This document shows positions 37,683 to 46,983 of a stretch of 64,000 bases of DNA, piece after piece (the stretch's first letter is position 1; every line of letters starts with the position of its first letter). Source of the stretch: Lachnoclostridium sp. An196 (lineage in GTDB: Bacteria; Bacillota; Clostridia; Lachnospirales; Lachnospiraceae); NCBI RefSeq assembly GCF_002160135.1, contig NZ_NFJZ01000004.1, forward strand, positions 124,001 to 188,000, written 5' to 3'. The notes below the pieces were generated by a model, which was not told the origin of the DNA, did no database searches, and saw nothing but the letters and a program-made list of their open reading frames with translations. Made by a program: the position numbers and the translations under genes.

Positions 37683-38306
37683 TTACGTATTTTTTATCAC
37701 GACGCTCTCGACTACTCCGGCCACCTGTTCGCAGGCGTCTGCGCAATGCTCCAGGTAGATATAGATTTCACGCCAGCTGATGATCTCGATCGGATCAGTG
37801 CAGGTGGTGTGGAGCTGATGCAGATTGGTAATGAACAGCTGATCGGCTTCTTCTTCCATGGTGTTGACGTGGATGATATGTTCACGGAGGGCCTTGGACC
37901 TCCGGAAGTTCGGAAATTCTTCGATCAGGCGCTGAACTTCTTCACAGCAGCGAACGATGACATCCATAACTGCCAGTGCCTCCGGCCGGATGCTCTGTAC
38001 GTTGTTGCAGTAGATCCTGAGAAGTACATCCTCTATTTTGTCAACCATATCGTCGATACTCTGGCTGAGCAGAAGGATGTCTTCCCGGTCGATAGGAGTG
38101 ATAAAGGCTTTTGCCAGCACATTCAGGATCTCATGTTTTTTTTCGTCTGCGCCGTGTTCTATCCGGTGCATTTCTTCAATGCACTGCTCCATGGAGTCCG
38201 GATCGAATCTGCGCATGGTCTCGTCCAGAAGATGAGCGGCTCTGCAGGCATGCTCTGTGCAGGATTTGAAATTTTCAAAATAGAAAGAATCTTGTTTCTT
38301 TGACAT
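37683..38306 (-). CDS. DUF47 (PhoU-like) phosphate transport regulator
   Basis: A 207-residue all-helical protein of the DUF47/PhoU-related family, which accompanies Pit-type phosphate transporters and is thought to control them. Acidic metal-binding helices are visible: MEQCIEEMHRIEHGADEKKH (about 57-76) and HVNTMEEEADQLF (about 147-159), each with an ExxxD/E-x-x-H-like pattern, as in PhoU. It lies 49 bp downstream of the transporter on the same strand. Confidence 0.9.
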   Translation of the reverse strand: MSKKQDSFYFENFKSCTEHACRAAHLLDETMRRFDPDSMEQCIEEMHRIEHGADEKKHEILNVLAKAFITPIDREDILLLSQSIDDMVDKIEDVLLRIYCNNVQSIRPEALAVMDVIVRCCEEVQRLIEEFPNFRRSKALREHIIHVNTMEEEADQLFITNLHQLHTTCTDPIEIISWREIYIYLEHCADACEQVAGVVESVVIKNT

Positions 38307-38355
38307 AGAAATCTCCTTTTCATATTGTAAATAATCTCTGATCCCATTGCGGAAA

Positions 38356-39408
38356 TCAGAAAATAAACATGAACAATTTTGCCATCAGGAAACTGATCAG
38401 ACCGCATCCGGGAAAAGTAAAGATCCAGGTAAGCATCATATCTTTTACTACTCCGAAATTGATGGCAGAAATCCTTTTTACCGCTCCAACGCCCATGATT
38501 GCGCTGGTCTTGGTGTGGGTAGTAGATACCGGAATACCAAAGAGGCTGGAAAGCAGGAGGCAGAAGGCTGCCGACAAGTCTGCAGAGAATCCCTGGTATT
38601 TTTCCAGTTTTACCATATCCATTCCCACAGATTTAATTATTTTTTCGCCGCCTACGCTGGTTCCGATACCCATGACCGTACTGCACAGCAGCATAAGCCA
38701 GACAGGAATAGTGGCTCCAGCCACACTGTTCTGCCCATTGCAGAAGGCTACTCCCAGAAAAAGGACTCCAATGAATTTCTGGCCATCCTGAGCACCATGC
38801 ATAAAGCTCATGGCCGCCGCTCCGAAAATCTGAGCACCGGTAAAGAAGCCGTTTGTTTTGCGTCTGTCCAGCCCGGAGCAGATCAGAGAGAGCAATTTGC
38901 AGATCACCCAGCCGCTTATAAAGCCCAGAGCAAGACTGAGCACCAGACCATAGAGCACCTTTACCCATTCGTTCATATTGACGCCGCTGATGCTGTTCTG
39001 TACGGCGATTGCGGCTCCTGTCAGACCGGCAATCAGGCTGTGGCTTTCACTGGTGGGAATACCGAAGTAAGAAGCGCCCACACTGTATACAACAATAGAA
39101 AAAAGTGCCGCACATAAGGCGATCAGCGCATTTCCGGTGTTCCCGCCGAAATCTACCATGTTGCTGATCGTAGAGGCTACGGAACTGTTGATGTGAGTCA
39201 TGACCAGTACGCCGAGAAAATTGAACACCGCGCTCATGAGAATTGCCGAACGCGGCTTCATGCAGCGGGTTGTGACGCAGGTGGCGATGGCGTTGGGAGC
39301 GTCGGTCCATCCGTTGACAAAGATGACTCCCAACGTGAGAAGGACTGTGATGAGAAGCATGGGATTAGCCGCCATGCCGTGAATAAAGTACGAAAATGAT
39401 ACGTCCAT
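38356..39408 (-). CDS. pit: Pit-family inorganic phosphate transporter
   Basis: A 350-residue membrane protein with about ten helices. The two family repeats each carry the signature: NGWTDAPNAIATCVTTR near 32-48 and GIPVSTTHTKTSAIMG near 294-309, with GIPTSESHSL and FMHGAQDGQKF in between. It takes up phosphate (probably as a metal-phosphate or with protons/Na+). Paired with the DUF47 regulator. A leader of about 200 nt with an internal terminator precedes it, implying transcriptional attenuation. Confidence 0.93.
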   Translation of the reverse strand: MDVSFSYFIHGMAANPMLLITVLLTLGVIFVNGWTDAPNAIATCVTTRCMKPRSAILMSAVFNFLGVLVMTHINSSVASTISNMVDFGGNTGNALIALCAALFSIVVYSVGASYFGIPTSESHSLIAGLTGAAIAVQNSISGVNMNEWVKVLYGLVLSLALGFISGWVICKLLSLICSGLDRRKTNGFFTGAQIFGAAAMSFMHGAQDGQKFIGVLFLGVAFCNGQNSVAGATIPVWLMLLCSTVMGIGTSVGGEKIIKSVGMDMVKLEKYQGFSADLSAAFCLLLSSLFGIPVSTTHTKTSAIMGVGAVKRISAINFGVVKDMMLTWIFTFPGCGLISFLMAKLFMFIF

Positions 39409-39606
39409 AATTTTTACCTGTGTATAATCCTTTTACTTTAGATTTTGTCTTTATTATTCCCCAAAAGACAGAAAAAAGGCGGGACCTCCGGTAGGTTCCG
39501 CCCTGCAATCAAGGGAAATCACAAAACATTCCCGAAAGCACCTGTTTACTGCGAATAAATAGGAAGATATATTCTTCCTATGACAGACTCCACCACTTAT
39601 CCCAGC
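39409..39606 (-). promoter_or_regulatory. Candidate structured leader of the pit operon
   Basis: A ~200-nt transcribed leader predicted from the promoter at 39613-39641 to the pit start. In transcript order it holds a strong 9-bp hairpin (ATAGGAAGA / TCTTCCTAT, 39559-39581), a GGGAA/TTCCC stem (39513-39533) and then an intrinsic terminator (39472-39502). I could not match it to FMN, TPP, SAM-I, lysine, cobalamin, c-di-GMP, ydaO, M-box, ZTP, THF or T-box consensus from memory. Confidence 0.45.
39472..39502 (-). terminator. Intrinsic terminator within the pit leader
   Basis: On the minus strand GGCGGAACCT, loop ACCGG, AGGTCCCGCC (one mismatch) followed by TTTTTT. It lies 64 bases upstream of the pit ATG, and no minus-strand gene lies upstream that it could be ending. 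Confidence 0.65.
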
Positions 39607-39612
39607 GCCATC

Positions 39613-39641
39613 ATGCTATCATCTATTTGGCGCAGAGTCAA
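39613..39641 (-). promoter_or_regulatory. Candidate promoter of the pit operon
   Basis: Minus strand TTGACT, 17 bp, TAGCAT with a TGA extension. The predicted start near 39606 gives a ~200-nt leader. Confidence 0.5.
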
Positions 39642-39702
39642 TACTTGTGAAAAATTTTTGTAAAATTCAGGTAAAATGACTACAAAAAAGTCAAATACAA
39701 AA

Positions 39703-39731
39703 TGGACATTCTCCATAAGATGTGATAGAAT
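39703..39731 (+). promoter_or_regulatory. Promoter of nifJ
   Basis: TGGACA (39703-39708), exactly 17 bp, TAGAAT (39726-39731) with a TGA extended -10. The start site near 39738 gives a 64-nt leader. Confidence 0.6.
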
Positions 39732-39801
39732 GAATCCGAATGATAAGAACTAAATTAATATAAAAGGGTCTTATTGATTTGTACAAGGAGGAATTACAAA
39801 A

Positions 39802-42800
39802 ATGGCTAGAAAAATGAAAACCATGGATGGTAATCATGCAGCCGCTCATGCGTCATATGCGTATTCTGACGTGGCAGCAATCTATCCTATCACACCTTCA
39901 TCCGTTATGGCAGAAGCAACTGATGAATGGGCGACTCAGGGAAGAACCAATATCTTCGGACAGACGGTTCATGTAACTGAGATGCAGTCCGAGGCGGGCG
40001 CAGCAGGAGCCGTGCACGGTTCTCTGGCAGCAGGGGCTCTTACGACCACGTTCACAGCTTCCCAGGGTCTTCTTCTGATGATCCCGAACCTGTACAAGGT
40101 TGCTGGTGAGAGACTTCCGGGCGTATTCAACGTATCTGCACGTGCGCTTGCAAGCCATGCTCTGTCGATTTTCGGCGATCACTCCGATGTGTATGCCTGT
40201 CGTCAGACCGGAGCTGCAATGCTCTGCGAATCCAGTGTTCAGGAAGTTATGGACCTGACCCCGGTTGCACACTGTGCGGCAATCAAAGGACGCCTTCCGT
40301 TCATCAACTTCTTCGATGGATTCCGTACTTCCCATGAGATCCAGAAGATCGAGACCTGGGATTACGAAGACCTGAAAGATATGGTGGATATGGATGCCAT
40401 CGACGCGTTCAGAAAAGACGCGCTGAATCCGAACCATCCGGTAGAGAGAGGATCTGCTCAGAACCCGGATATCTTCTTCCAGGCACGCGAGGCATGCAAC
40501 CAGTATTACGACGCTATGCCGGCGATTGTTCAGGAATACATGGACAAGGTAAATGCGAAGATCGGTACGGATTATAAGCTGTTCAACTATTACGGAGCCG
40601 CTGACGCTGACAGAGTGATCATCGCCATGGGTTCTGTATGCGATACGATTGAAGAAACCATTGACTACTTGATGGCAGCAGGCGAAAAGGTCGGCGTTGT
40701 AAAAGTACGTCTTTACAGACCGTTCTGCGCAGAGGCTCTGGTTGCAGCCATTCCGGAGACTGTAAAGCAGATTACGGTTCTTGACAGGACGAAAGAGCCG
40801 GGCGCTCTTGGCGAGCCGCTGTACCTGGATGTGGTAGCTGCGCTGAAAGGAACGAAGTTCCATGACACGCCGGTATTCACCGGACGTTACGGACTGGGTT
40901 CCAAGGATACGACTCCTGCACAGATCGTGGCCGTATATAATAATACAACGAAACAGAAATTCACGATCGGTATCGTGGACGATGTAACCAACCTGTCTCT
41001 GGAGACCGGCGCTCCGCTGGTTACGACTCCGGAAGGAACTACCAACTGCAAGTTCTGGGGTCTGGGAGCAGACGGTACGGTTGGAGCAAACAAGAACTCC
41101 ATCAAGATCATCGGCGACAATACCGACATGTATGCACAGGCTTACTTCGATTATGACTCCAAGAAGTCCGGCGGTGTGACCATGTCCCACCTTCGTTTCG
41201 GTAAGAAGCCGATCAAATCTACATACCTGATCCACAAGGCAGACTTTGTGGCATGCCACAATCCGTCCTACATCCGCAAGTACAACATGGTGCAGGAACT
41301 GGTAGACGGAGGAACCTTCCTTCTGAACTGCCCGTGGGATATGGAAGGACTGGAGAAGCACCTTCCGGGACAGGTGAAAGCATTTATTGCAAACCACAAT
41401 ATCAAATTCTATACGATTGACGGTGTGAAGATCGGTATTGAAACCGGCATGGGCCCGACCCGTATCAACACCATCCTGCAGTCCGCGTTCTTCAAACTGA
41501 CCGGCATTATCCCGGAGGATAAAGCGATCGAACTGATGAAAGCCGCTGCAAAAGCAACTTACGGACGTAAGGGTGACGATGTGGTTCAGAAGAACTGGGC
41601 TGCAATCGATGCCGGTGCAAAAGAAGTAGTAGAGGTTCAGGTTCCGGAAAGCTGGAAGAATGCAGCTGACGAAGGACTGGATATGACCCATGCAGAGGGC
41701 GGAAGAAAAGATGCAGTGGATTTTGTAAACAACATCCAGGCAAAAGTATCCGCTCAGGAAGGCAACAGCCTGCCGGTATCCGCGTTCATGGATTATGTAG
41801 ACGGTACGACTCCGTCCGGAACATCCGCATATGAGAAACGCGGTATTGCAGTCAATATCCCGATCTGGAATCCGGAGAACTGTATCCAGTGTAACAGATG
41901 TTCTTATGTCTGCCCGCACGCTGTTATTCGCCCGGTTGCTATGACCGCAGAAGAAGCGGCTGCAGCTCCGGAAGGAATGCAGATGATGGATATGACCGGA
42001 ATGCCGGACAAGAAGTTTGCAATCGTGGTATCCGCGCTGGATTGTACCGGATGCGGTTCCTGCGTGAACGTCTGCCCGGGCAAGAAGGGCGCGAAGGCAA
42101 TCGAGATGGCCAACATGGAAGCAAACCAGGGCGTTCAGGTTGGATTCGACTATGCCGTTACCCTGCCGGAGAAAGCAGATGTAATTGCAAAATTCAAAGA
42201 GACGACAGTCAAAGGATCTCAGTTCAAGACCCCGCTGCTTGAGTTCTCAGGCGCATGCGCGGGCTGCGGCGAGACTCCTTACGCAAAACTGATCACCCAG
42301 CTGTTTGGTGACAGAATGTATATCGCAAACGCAACCGGATGCTCTTCCATCTGGGGCAACTCTTCACCGTCCACTCCGTACACTGTGAACCAGAAGGGAC
42401 AGGGCCCGGCATGGTCCAATTCTCTGTTCGAGGATGCGGCTGAGTTTGGTTACGGTATGCTGCTGGCACAGGATGCAGTCCGCGGCGGTCTGAAAGCGAA
42501 AGTAGAAGACTTGGTTGCAAATTCCGGCAACGCTGATGTGGCGGCAGCTGGTCAGGAATGGCTGGACACCTACGGAGTAGGCGCTACCAACGGAACGGCT
42601 ACGGACAAGCTGGTAGCTGCTCTGGAAGCATGCGGCTGTGAAAAAGCTCAGGAGATCCTGAAACAGAAAGAATTCCTCGCTAAGAAGTCCCAGTGGGTAT
42701 TCGGCGGCGACGGATGGGCATACGATATCGGATTCGGCGGCGTGGACCATGTTCTGGCATCCGGTAAAGATATCAATGTAATGGTATTTGATACCGAGGT

Positions 42801-43344
42801 TTACTCCAATACGGGCGGACAGGCTTCCAAGGCAACGCCGACCGGCGCAGTCGCTCAGTTCGCTGCAGGCGGTAAGGATGTGAAGAAGAAAGACCTGGCT
42901 TCCATCGCTATGAGCTATGGTTACGTATATGTGGCACAGATCTCCATGGGCGCTGACTTCAATCAGTGCGTGAAGGCGATCGCAGAGGCAGAGGCATATC
43001 CGGGACCGTCCCTGATCATCGCTTATGCTCCGTGTATCAACCATGGTATCAAGAAGGGTATGGCGAAAGCTCAGACAGAGGAAGAGCTGGCAGTTAAGGC
43101 TGGTTACTGGCATTGCTTCCGCTTCAACCCGGCACTGGCGGCAGAAGGCAAGGATGCGTTCTCCCTGGATTCCAAGGAACCGACCGGCGATTATCAGGAG
43201 TTCCTGGACGGAGAGGTGCGTTACAATTCTCTGAAACGTGCAAATCCGGAAAGAGCTGCAAAACTCTTTGCGAAGAACGAGAGCGAAGCAAAAGCAAGAT
43301 ACAGCTATCTGAACAAGTTGAAATCTCTCTATGGAGCAGAATAA
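39802..43344 (+). CDS. nifJ: Pyruvate:ferredoxin (flavodoxin) oxidoreductase
   Basis: Oxidatively decarboxylates pyruvate to acetyl-CoA and reduces ferredoxin, the central energy step of clostridial fermentation. The 1180-residue single chain holds all domains: pyruvate-binding ITPSSVMAEATDEW near 30-44, central domains, a ferredoxin domain with two [4Fe-4S] motifs (CIQCNRCSYVCPHAV from about 694 and CTGCGSCVNVCPG near 750), CAGCGETPYAK near 818 for the proximal cluster, and the TPP-binding GGDGWAYDIGFGG near 968. The codon choice looks highly optimised. ATG 39802 follows AAGGAGG. Monocistronic, with a terminator after it. Confidence 0.97.
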   Translation: MARKMKTMDGNHAAAHASYAYSDVAAIYPITPSSVMAEATDEWATQGRTNIFGQTVHVTEMQSEAGAAGAVHGSLAAGALTTTFTASQGLLLMIPNLYKVAGERLPGVFNVSARALASHALSIFGDHSDVYACRQTGAAMLCESSVQEVMDLTPVAHCAAIKGRLPFINFFDGFRTSHEIQKIETWDYEDLKDMVDMDAIDAFRKDALNPNHPVERGSAQNPDIFFQAREACNQYYDAMPAIVQEYMDKVNAKIGTDYKLFNYYGAADADRVIIAMGSVCDTIEETIDYLMAAGEKVGVVKVRLYRPFCAEALVAAIPETVKQITVLDRTKEPGALGEPLYLDVVAALKGTKFHDTPVFTGRYGLGSKDTTPAQIVAVYNNTTKQKFTIGIVDDVTNLSLETGAPLVTTPEGTTNCKFWGLGADGTVGANKNSIKIIGDNTDMYAQAYFDYDSKKSGGVTMSHLRFGKKPIKSTYLIHKADFVACHNPSYIRKYNMVQELVDGGTFLLNCPWDMEGLEKHLPGQVKAFIANHNIKFYTIDGVKIGIETGMGPTRINTILQSAFFKLTGIIPEDKAIELMKAAAKATYGRKGDDVVQKNWAAIDAGAKEVVEVQVPESWKNAADEGLDMTHAEGGRKDAVDFVNNIQAKVSAQEGNSLPVSAFMDYVDGTTPSGTSAYEKRGIAVNIPIWNPENCIQCNRCSYVCPHAVIRPVAMTAEEAAAAPEGMQMMDMTGMPDKKFAIVVSALDCTGCGSCVNVCPGKKGAKAIEMANMEANQGVQVGFDYAVTLPEKADVIAKFKETTVKGSQFKTPLLEFSGACAGCGETPYAKLITQLFGDRMYIANATGCSSIWGNSSPSTPYTVNQKGQGPAWSNSLFEDAAEFGYGMLLAQDAVRGGLKAKVEDLVANSGNADVAAAGQEWLDTYGVGATNGTATDKLVAALEACGCEKAQEILKQKEFLAKKSQWVFGGDGWAYDIGFGGVDHVLASGKDINVMVFDTEVYSNTGGQASKATPTGAVAQFAAGGKDVKKKDLASIAMSYGYVYVAQISMGADFNQCVKAIAEAEAYPGPSLIIAYAPCINHGIKKGMAKAQTEEELAVKAGYWHCFRFNPALAAEGKDAFSLDSKEPTGDYQEFLDGEVRYNSLKRANPERAAKLFAKNESEAKARYSYLNKLKSLYGAE

Positions 43345-43365
43345 TTATTCTGACATATAAAACAC

Positions 43366-43395
43366 GGAGGCGGCAGATGCCGCCTCCTGTTTTTT
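43366..43395. terminator. Terminator shared by nifJ and the LysR gene
   Basis: GGAGGCGGC / GCCGCCTCC stem with a 4-nt loop, followed by TTTTTT on the plus strand (43390-43395) and by a TTTT run on the minus strand. It lies between convergent gene ends, overlapping the LysR stop. Confidence 0.88.
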
Positions 43396-44278
43396 AAAAT
43401 TCTTTATTTATGCAGTATTCCAGCACAGATTTCATCTGCGCCGAAACCCATTTATCACGATGATACAACAGTTGTTTCCATACATCTATATCCAGATCTT
43501 CTGTCTGAACATAGACAAGTCTGCCTTCTTTAATTCTTTTGGCGGTTACAAAATCTGGGAGAAAGGAGATGCCGGTTCCCTGTTCTACCAGGTAACAGAT
43601 GAGATCTGTACTGCCGATTTCTAATATGGGACGGATTTCCAGAGAGCGTTCTGCCAGTTTCTCATCCAATAATCTTCGATAGCTCATCCCCTTTTCTGTC
43701 AGAATGAACGGCTGGCCTGCCAGTTCCCGGACAGAACAGGGAGATTGCATAGCCGCGGGAAATCTCGGGGATGCCACAAAATGCATAGGGATTCTCTCCT
43801 CTTTTGCGATTATGTATTCCGTGTTATAAATATGGCTGTCCAGTGTCAGCACCAGATCGGTTTCGTTCTGTTTGAGGAGACGAAACATCTCTTCTGTTTC
43901 TGCTGCGGTAATTTTTAATGTAATGCCGGGGTACTGTTTTCTGAAGCGGCAAAAATTATCTGATAAAAGTGAATGGCACAGAGAGTCGGCCATGGCAAGG
44001 CGTACGTGTCCGGATATGATTTTCGGCATCTGCGTATCGGCGGTCATTTTCTGCGTAAACTGAAGAATCTGGTGAGCGTACTGCAGCACTTCCTTTCCTT
44101 TTTCTGTCAGGACGACGGTGTGGTTGAAACGGTCGAACAGACGGGTGTCAAGCTCCGACTCCAGCTGTTTGATCTGAAAGGATACTGTGGACTGGGAAAA
44201 ACCCAGTTTTTCCGCGGCTTTGGTAAAGCTGCTCAATTCAGCCACCTGAATAAAGGTAGACAAATTTTTTGTGTCCAT
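43394..44278 (-). CDS. LysR-family transcription regulator
   Basis: A 294-residue regulator. The N-terminal winged helix-turn-helix runs LSTFIQVAELSSFTKAAEKL with recognition helix SQSTVSFQIKQLE (about 28-40), then the linker helix and a periplasmic-binding-like effector domain (about 90-290). ATG 44278 is chosen for its AAGGAG site, over an in-frame ATG at 44317. It is divergent from the alanine/glycine symporter gene, so it most likely controls that gene and itself through the inverted repeat in the gap. The effector is unknown. Confidence 0.9.
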   Translation of the reverse strand: MDTKNLSTFIQVAELSSFTKAAEKLGFSQSTVSFQIKQLESELDTRLFDRFNHTVVLTEKGKEVLQYAHQILQFTQKMTADTQMPKIISGHVRLAMADSLCHSLLSDNFCRFRKQYPGITLKITAAETEEMFRLLKQNETDLVLTLDSHIYNTEYIIAKEERIPMHFVASPRFPAAMQSPCSVRELAGQPFILTEKGMSYRRLLDEKLAERSLEIRPILEIGSTDLICYLVEQGTGISFLPDFVTAKRIKEGRLVYVQTEDLDIDVWKQLLYHRDKWVSAQMKSVLEYCINKEF

Positions 44279-44338
44279 AAATATCTCCTTGATATCGAAA
44301 AAATCAATTCTATTCATTTTGTTTATTGATTTTACAGA

Positions 44339-44378
44339 TTGTATTTTCTACTATATACTACAGAAAGATAGAATACAA
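44339..44378. promoter_or_regulatory. Inverted repeat, LysR operator candidate
   Basis: TTGTATTTTCTA (44339-44350) and TAGAATACAA (44369-44378) are inverted copies with one extra base in the left arm. They lie 60 bp from the LysR start and 59 bp from the symporter start, a normal place for a LysR recognition site. Confidence 0.4.
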
Positions 44379-44436
44379 GCAGTTTTCCGGAGACAGATCC
44401 GGAGAATGGCTTTGTGGGGAAGAGAGGGCCATAAAA

Positions 44437-45855
44437 ATGAATATTATAGAATCATTGGGACATTTGTCTGTGGCAGTGATACGGACGGTGTATAATCTTT
44501 TATGGGGAGATCTGATCACGATTCCTCTGCCGGGAGGAAGTACGCTGGGATTATCCTTGCTGGTGATGATTCTGATCCCCGCCGGTATCTATTTTACCGT
44601 GCGGACCAGAGTTCTTCCGGTCCGGCTGTTTCCGGAAATGCTGAGAATTACAGCCGAGAAGAAAAACGTATCTCAGGAAGGGGCGATCTCGGGAGTTCAG
44701 GCGCTGATTGTCTCCACTGCCACCCGCGTGGGGATGGGGAATCTGGTAGGAGTGGTGGCGGCAATCTCTGCCGGCGGCGCTGGAGCCGTGTTCTGGATGT
44801 GGATCACAGCTCTGGTGGGGTCGTCGACAGCTTTTGTGGAAGCTACTCTGGCACAGATTTATAAGGAAAAGGATCCGCTGTATGGAGGCTGGCGGGGCGG
44901 CCCCGCTTATTATATTGGCCGATTTTACGAAAGAAAGAACGGAAAGGGAAGGAAACCGGTGATTGCCGTATTGTTCGCGCTGTCGGGACTCATCTGCTGG
45001 GGAGGAATCAGCCAGGTGATCGGGAATTCTGTCTCCTCCGCCTTTGAAAACGCCTTTCGGATTCCGCCGCTTTACACGACGGTAGCTCTGGTGGTTGTGG
45101 CCGCAGTGATTGTACTGAGAAAAAATGCCACGGTAAAGGTCCTGGATATTATGGTCCCGGTTATGGCTCTTCTATATCTGCTGGTCACAGTATTCATCAT
45201 CGTAAAGAATGCAGGGCTGCTCCCCTCTGTTTTCCAGAGAATCTTTGCGGAAGCGTTCGGAATCCGTCAGGCTGCGGCCGGCGGTCTGGGAGCCGTGATC
45301 ATGAACGGTGCGAAAAGGGGACTTTTTTCCAATGAGGCGGGATCAGGATCCGCGCCCTGCGCGGCTGCTGCTGCGGATATCAGCCATCCGGCAAAAGAAG
45401 GACTTCTGCAGGCTTTGGGCGTGTTCATTGATACGATTCTGATCTGCAGCTGTACGGCCATGATTATGCTGCTGGCTCCCGAAGAGCTGACAAGCGGACT
45501 TTCCGGAATGGATCTTCTCCAGGCGGCCATGAATCATCATCTGGGAGAAGCGGGAGTCATATTCGTCGCGCTGATCCTGTGGCTGTTCAGTTTTTCCACA
45601 TTTATCGGTATTCTGTTTTACGCGAGATCTAATGTGGCCTACCTGTTCGGAGACCGATGGAACGCTCAGATCGTTTATAAGGTGTTTGCGTTGGTGATGC
45701 TGTTTGTGGGAGGCCTGGCCGCTTATACGTTTGTATGGGATCTTGGAGATGTAGGCGTGGGGCTGATGACGATTTTTAACATGACGGCGATCCTGCCCCT
45801 TGCGTCCGAAGCGGTCGCTTCCTTGAAAGATTACGAGAAAACCAGGAGATCTTGA
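44437..45855 (+). CDS. Alanine/glycine:cation symporter (AGCS family)
   Basis: A 472-residue transporter with 10-11 helices, taking up alanine or glycine with sodium. The family regions are visible: GVQALIVSTATRVGMGNLVG (about 85-104), GSSTAFVEATLAQIYKEKD, GGWRGGPAYYI, and FSNEAGSGSAPCAAAAAD near 295-312. ATG 44437 has AGAGAGGG nine bases upstream; an earlier ATG at 44326 would add a polar segment and lies in the operator region. Divergent from the LysR gene. Its stop codon overlaps the ilvE promoter. Confidence 0.9.
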   Translation: MNIIESLGHLSVAVIRTVYNLLWGDLITIPLPGGSTLGLSLLVMILIPAGIYFTVRTRVLPVRLFPEMLRITAEKKNVSQEGAISGVQALIVSTATRVGMGNLVGVVAAISAGGAGAVFWMWITALVGSSTAFVEATLAQIYKEKDPLYGGWRGGPAYYIGRFYERKNGKGRKPVIAVLFALSGLICWGGISQVIGNSVSSAFENAFRIPPLYTTVALVVVAAVIVLRKNATVKVLDIMVPVMALLYLLVTVFIIVKNAGLLPSVFQRIFAEAFGIRQAAAGGLGAVIMNGAKRGLFSNEAGSGSAPCAAAAADISHPAKEGLLQALGVFIDTILICSCTAMIMLLAPEELTSGLSGMDLLQAAMNHHLGEAGVIFVALILWLFSFSTFIGILFYARSNVAYLFGDRWNAQIVYKVFALVMLFVGGLAAYTFVWDLGDVGVGLMTIFNMTAILPLASEAVASLKDYEKTRRS

Positions 45856-45880
45856 CACATTTTTGGGAAAGGCGTATGAT
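45852..45880 (+). promoter_or_regulatory. Promoter of ilvE
   Basis: Consensus TTGACA (45852-45857), exactly 17 bp, TATGAT (45875-45880). The -35 box overlaps the stop codon of the symporter gene. Confidence 0.75.
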
Positions 45881-45936
45881 GAAACAAAATAAGTCATCGC
45901 AGACACAAAAATGCAATGGGAAAGGAAGCAGTCAGG

Positions 45937-46962
45937 ATGGAAAAAAAGAACATTGACTGGGGCAGTCTCGGTTTTAATTATGTAGATACAGATAAGAGAT
46001 TTGTCGCCAATTACAAAAACGGAGCATGGGACGAGGGCGCGCTGGTCGACGACCCGATGATCACCATGAGCGAGTGCGCGTGCGTGCTTCAGTACGCGCA
46101 GACCTGTTTTGAAGGAATGAAAGCTTATACGACGGAAGACGGCAGGATTGTTACATTCCGTCCGGATCTGAACGCGCAGCGTATGGAAGATTCCTGCAGA
46201 CGGCTGGAGATGCCGGTATATCCGCAGGATAAATTTGTAGACGCTGTCGTGCAGACCGTAAAGGCAAACGCGGCGTATGTTCCTCCTTACGGAAGCGGGG
46301 CGACGCTGTATATCCGCCCGTTCATGTTCGGAATTGATTCGATCATCGGCGTGAAACCGGCGAACGAATATCAGTTCCGCGTGTTTACGACTCCGGTGGG
46401 GCCGTACTTCAAGGGCGGAGTAAAACCGATCACGATCCGTGTGTCGGATGTGGACCGCGCGGCTCCTCATGGAACCGGAGATATTAAAGCCGGCCTGAAC
46501 TATGCTATGAGCCTTCATAATATTGTAGACGCGCATAACAAGGGCTATGATGAGAATATGTACCTGGATCCGGCGTCCAGAAAATATGTGGAGGAGACCG
46601 GAGGAGCGAACTTTATCTTTGTCACGAAGGACGGAAAAGTCGTGACGCCTAAGTCCAACAGCATCCTTCCATCTATTACCCGCCGCTCTCTGATGGTGGT
46701 GGCAAAAGATTACCTGGGTCTGGAAGTGGAAGAACGCCCGATCGCGAAAGAAGAGCTGAAAGATTTCGCGGAATGCGGTCTGTGCGGAACCGCTGCCGTG
46801 ATCTCTCCGGTAGGAAAGATTGTGGATCATGACGAAGAGATCTGCCTGCCCAGCGGCATGGAGGATATGGGACCGGTTACCAAGAAACTGTACGATACCC
46901 TGACCGGTATCCAGATGGGCCGCATCGAAGCACCGGAAGGATGGATTAAGGAGATTCTGTAA
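45937..46962 (+). CDS. ilvE: Branched-chain amino acid aminotransferase
   Basis: Transfers amino groups between glutamate and the keto acids of Leu, Ile and Val. This PLP fold-type IV enzyme has 341 residues and is of the longer (BCAT, eukaryote/Clostridia-like) type. The PLP lysine is K184 in GDIKAGLNYA; CFEGMKAY, the YIRPFMFG strand and ECGLCGTAAVISPV near the C terminus are family motifs. The start ATG 45937 is preferred because of an upstream AAAGGAAG; ATG 45916 has none. A strong promoter precedes it. Probably cotranscribed with the acetyltransferase gene. Confidence 0.94.
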   Translation: MEKKNIDWGSLGFNYVDTDKRFVANYKNGAWDEGALVDDPMITMSECACVLQYAQTCFEGMKAYTTEDGRIVTFRPDLNAQRMEDSCRRLEMPVYPQDKFVDAVVQTVKANAAYVPPYGSGATLYIRPFMFGIDSIIGVKPANEYQFRVFTTPVGPYFKGGVKPITIRVSDVDRAAPHGTGDIKAGLNYAMSLHNIVDAHNKGYDENMYLDPASRKYVEETGGANFIFVTKDGKVVTPKSNSILPSITRRSLMVVAKDYLGLEVEERPIAKEELKDFAECGLCGTAAVISPVGKIVDHDEEICLPSGMEDMGPVTKKLYDTLTGIQMGRIEAPEGWIKEIL

Positions 46963-46983
46963 TCATCTGTGGAGGAAATGGGA

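Noticed and set aside
39472-39606. T-box leader ahead of pit
   Set aside because: AGGGCGGAACC looks similar to the T-box sequence, but the UGGNACC core that pairs with tRNA is CGGAACC, and the downstream gene is not amino-acid related.
39898-41919. A 673-codon open frame on the minus strand inside nifJ
   Set aside because: It lies entirely antisense to a clear, highly expressed PFOR gene, has no recognisable motif or ribosome site, and reflects the biased codon use of nifJ.
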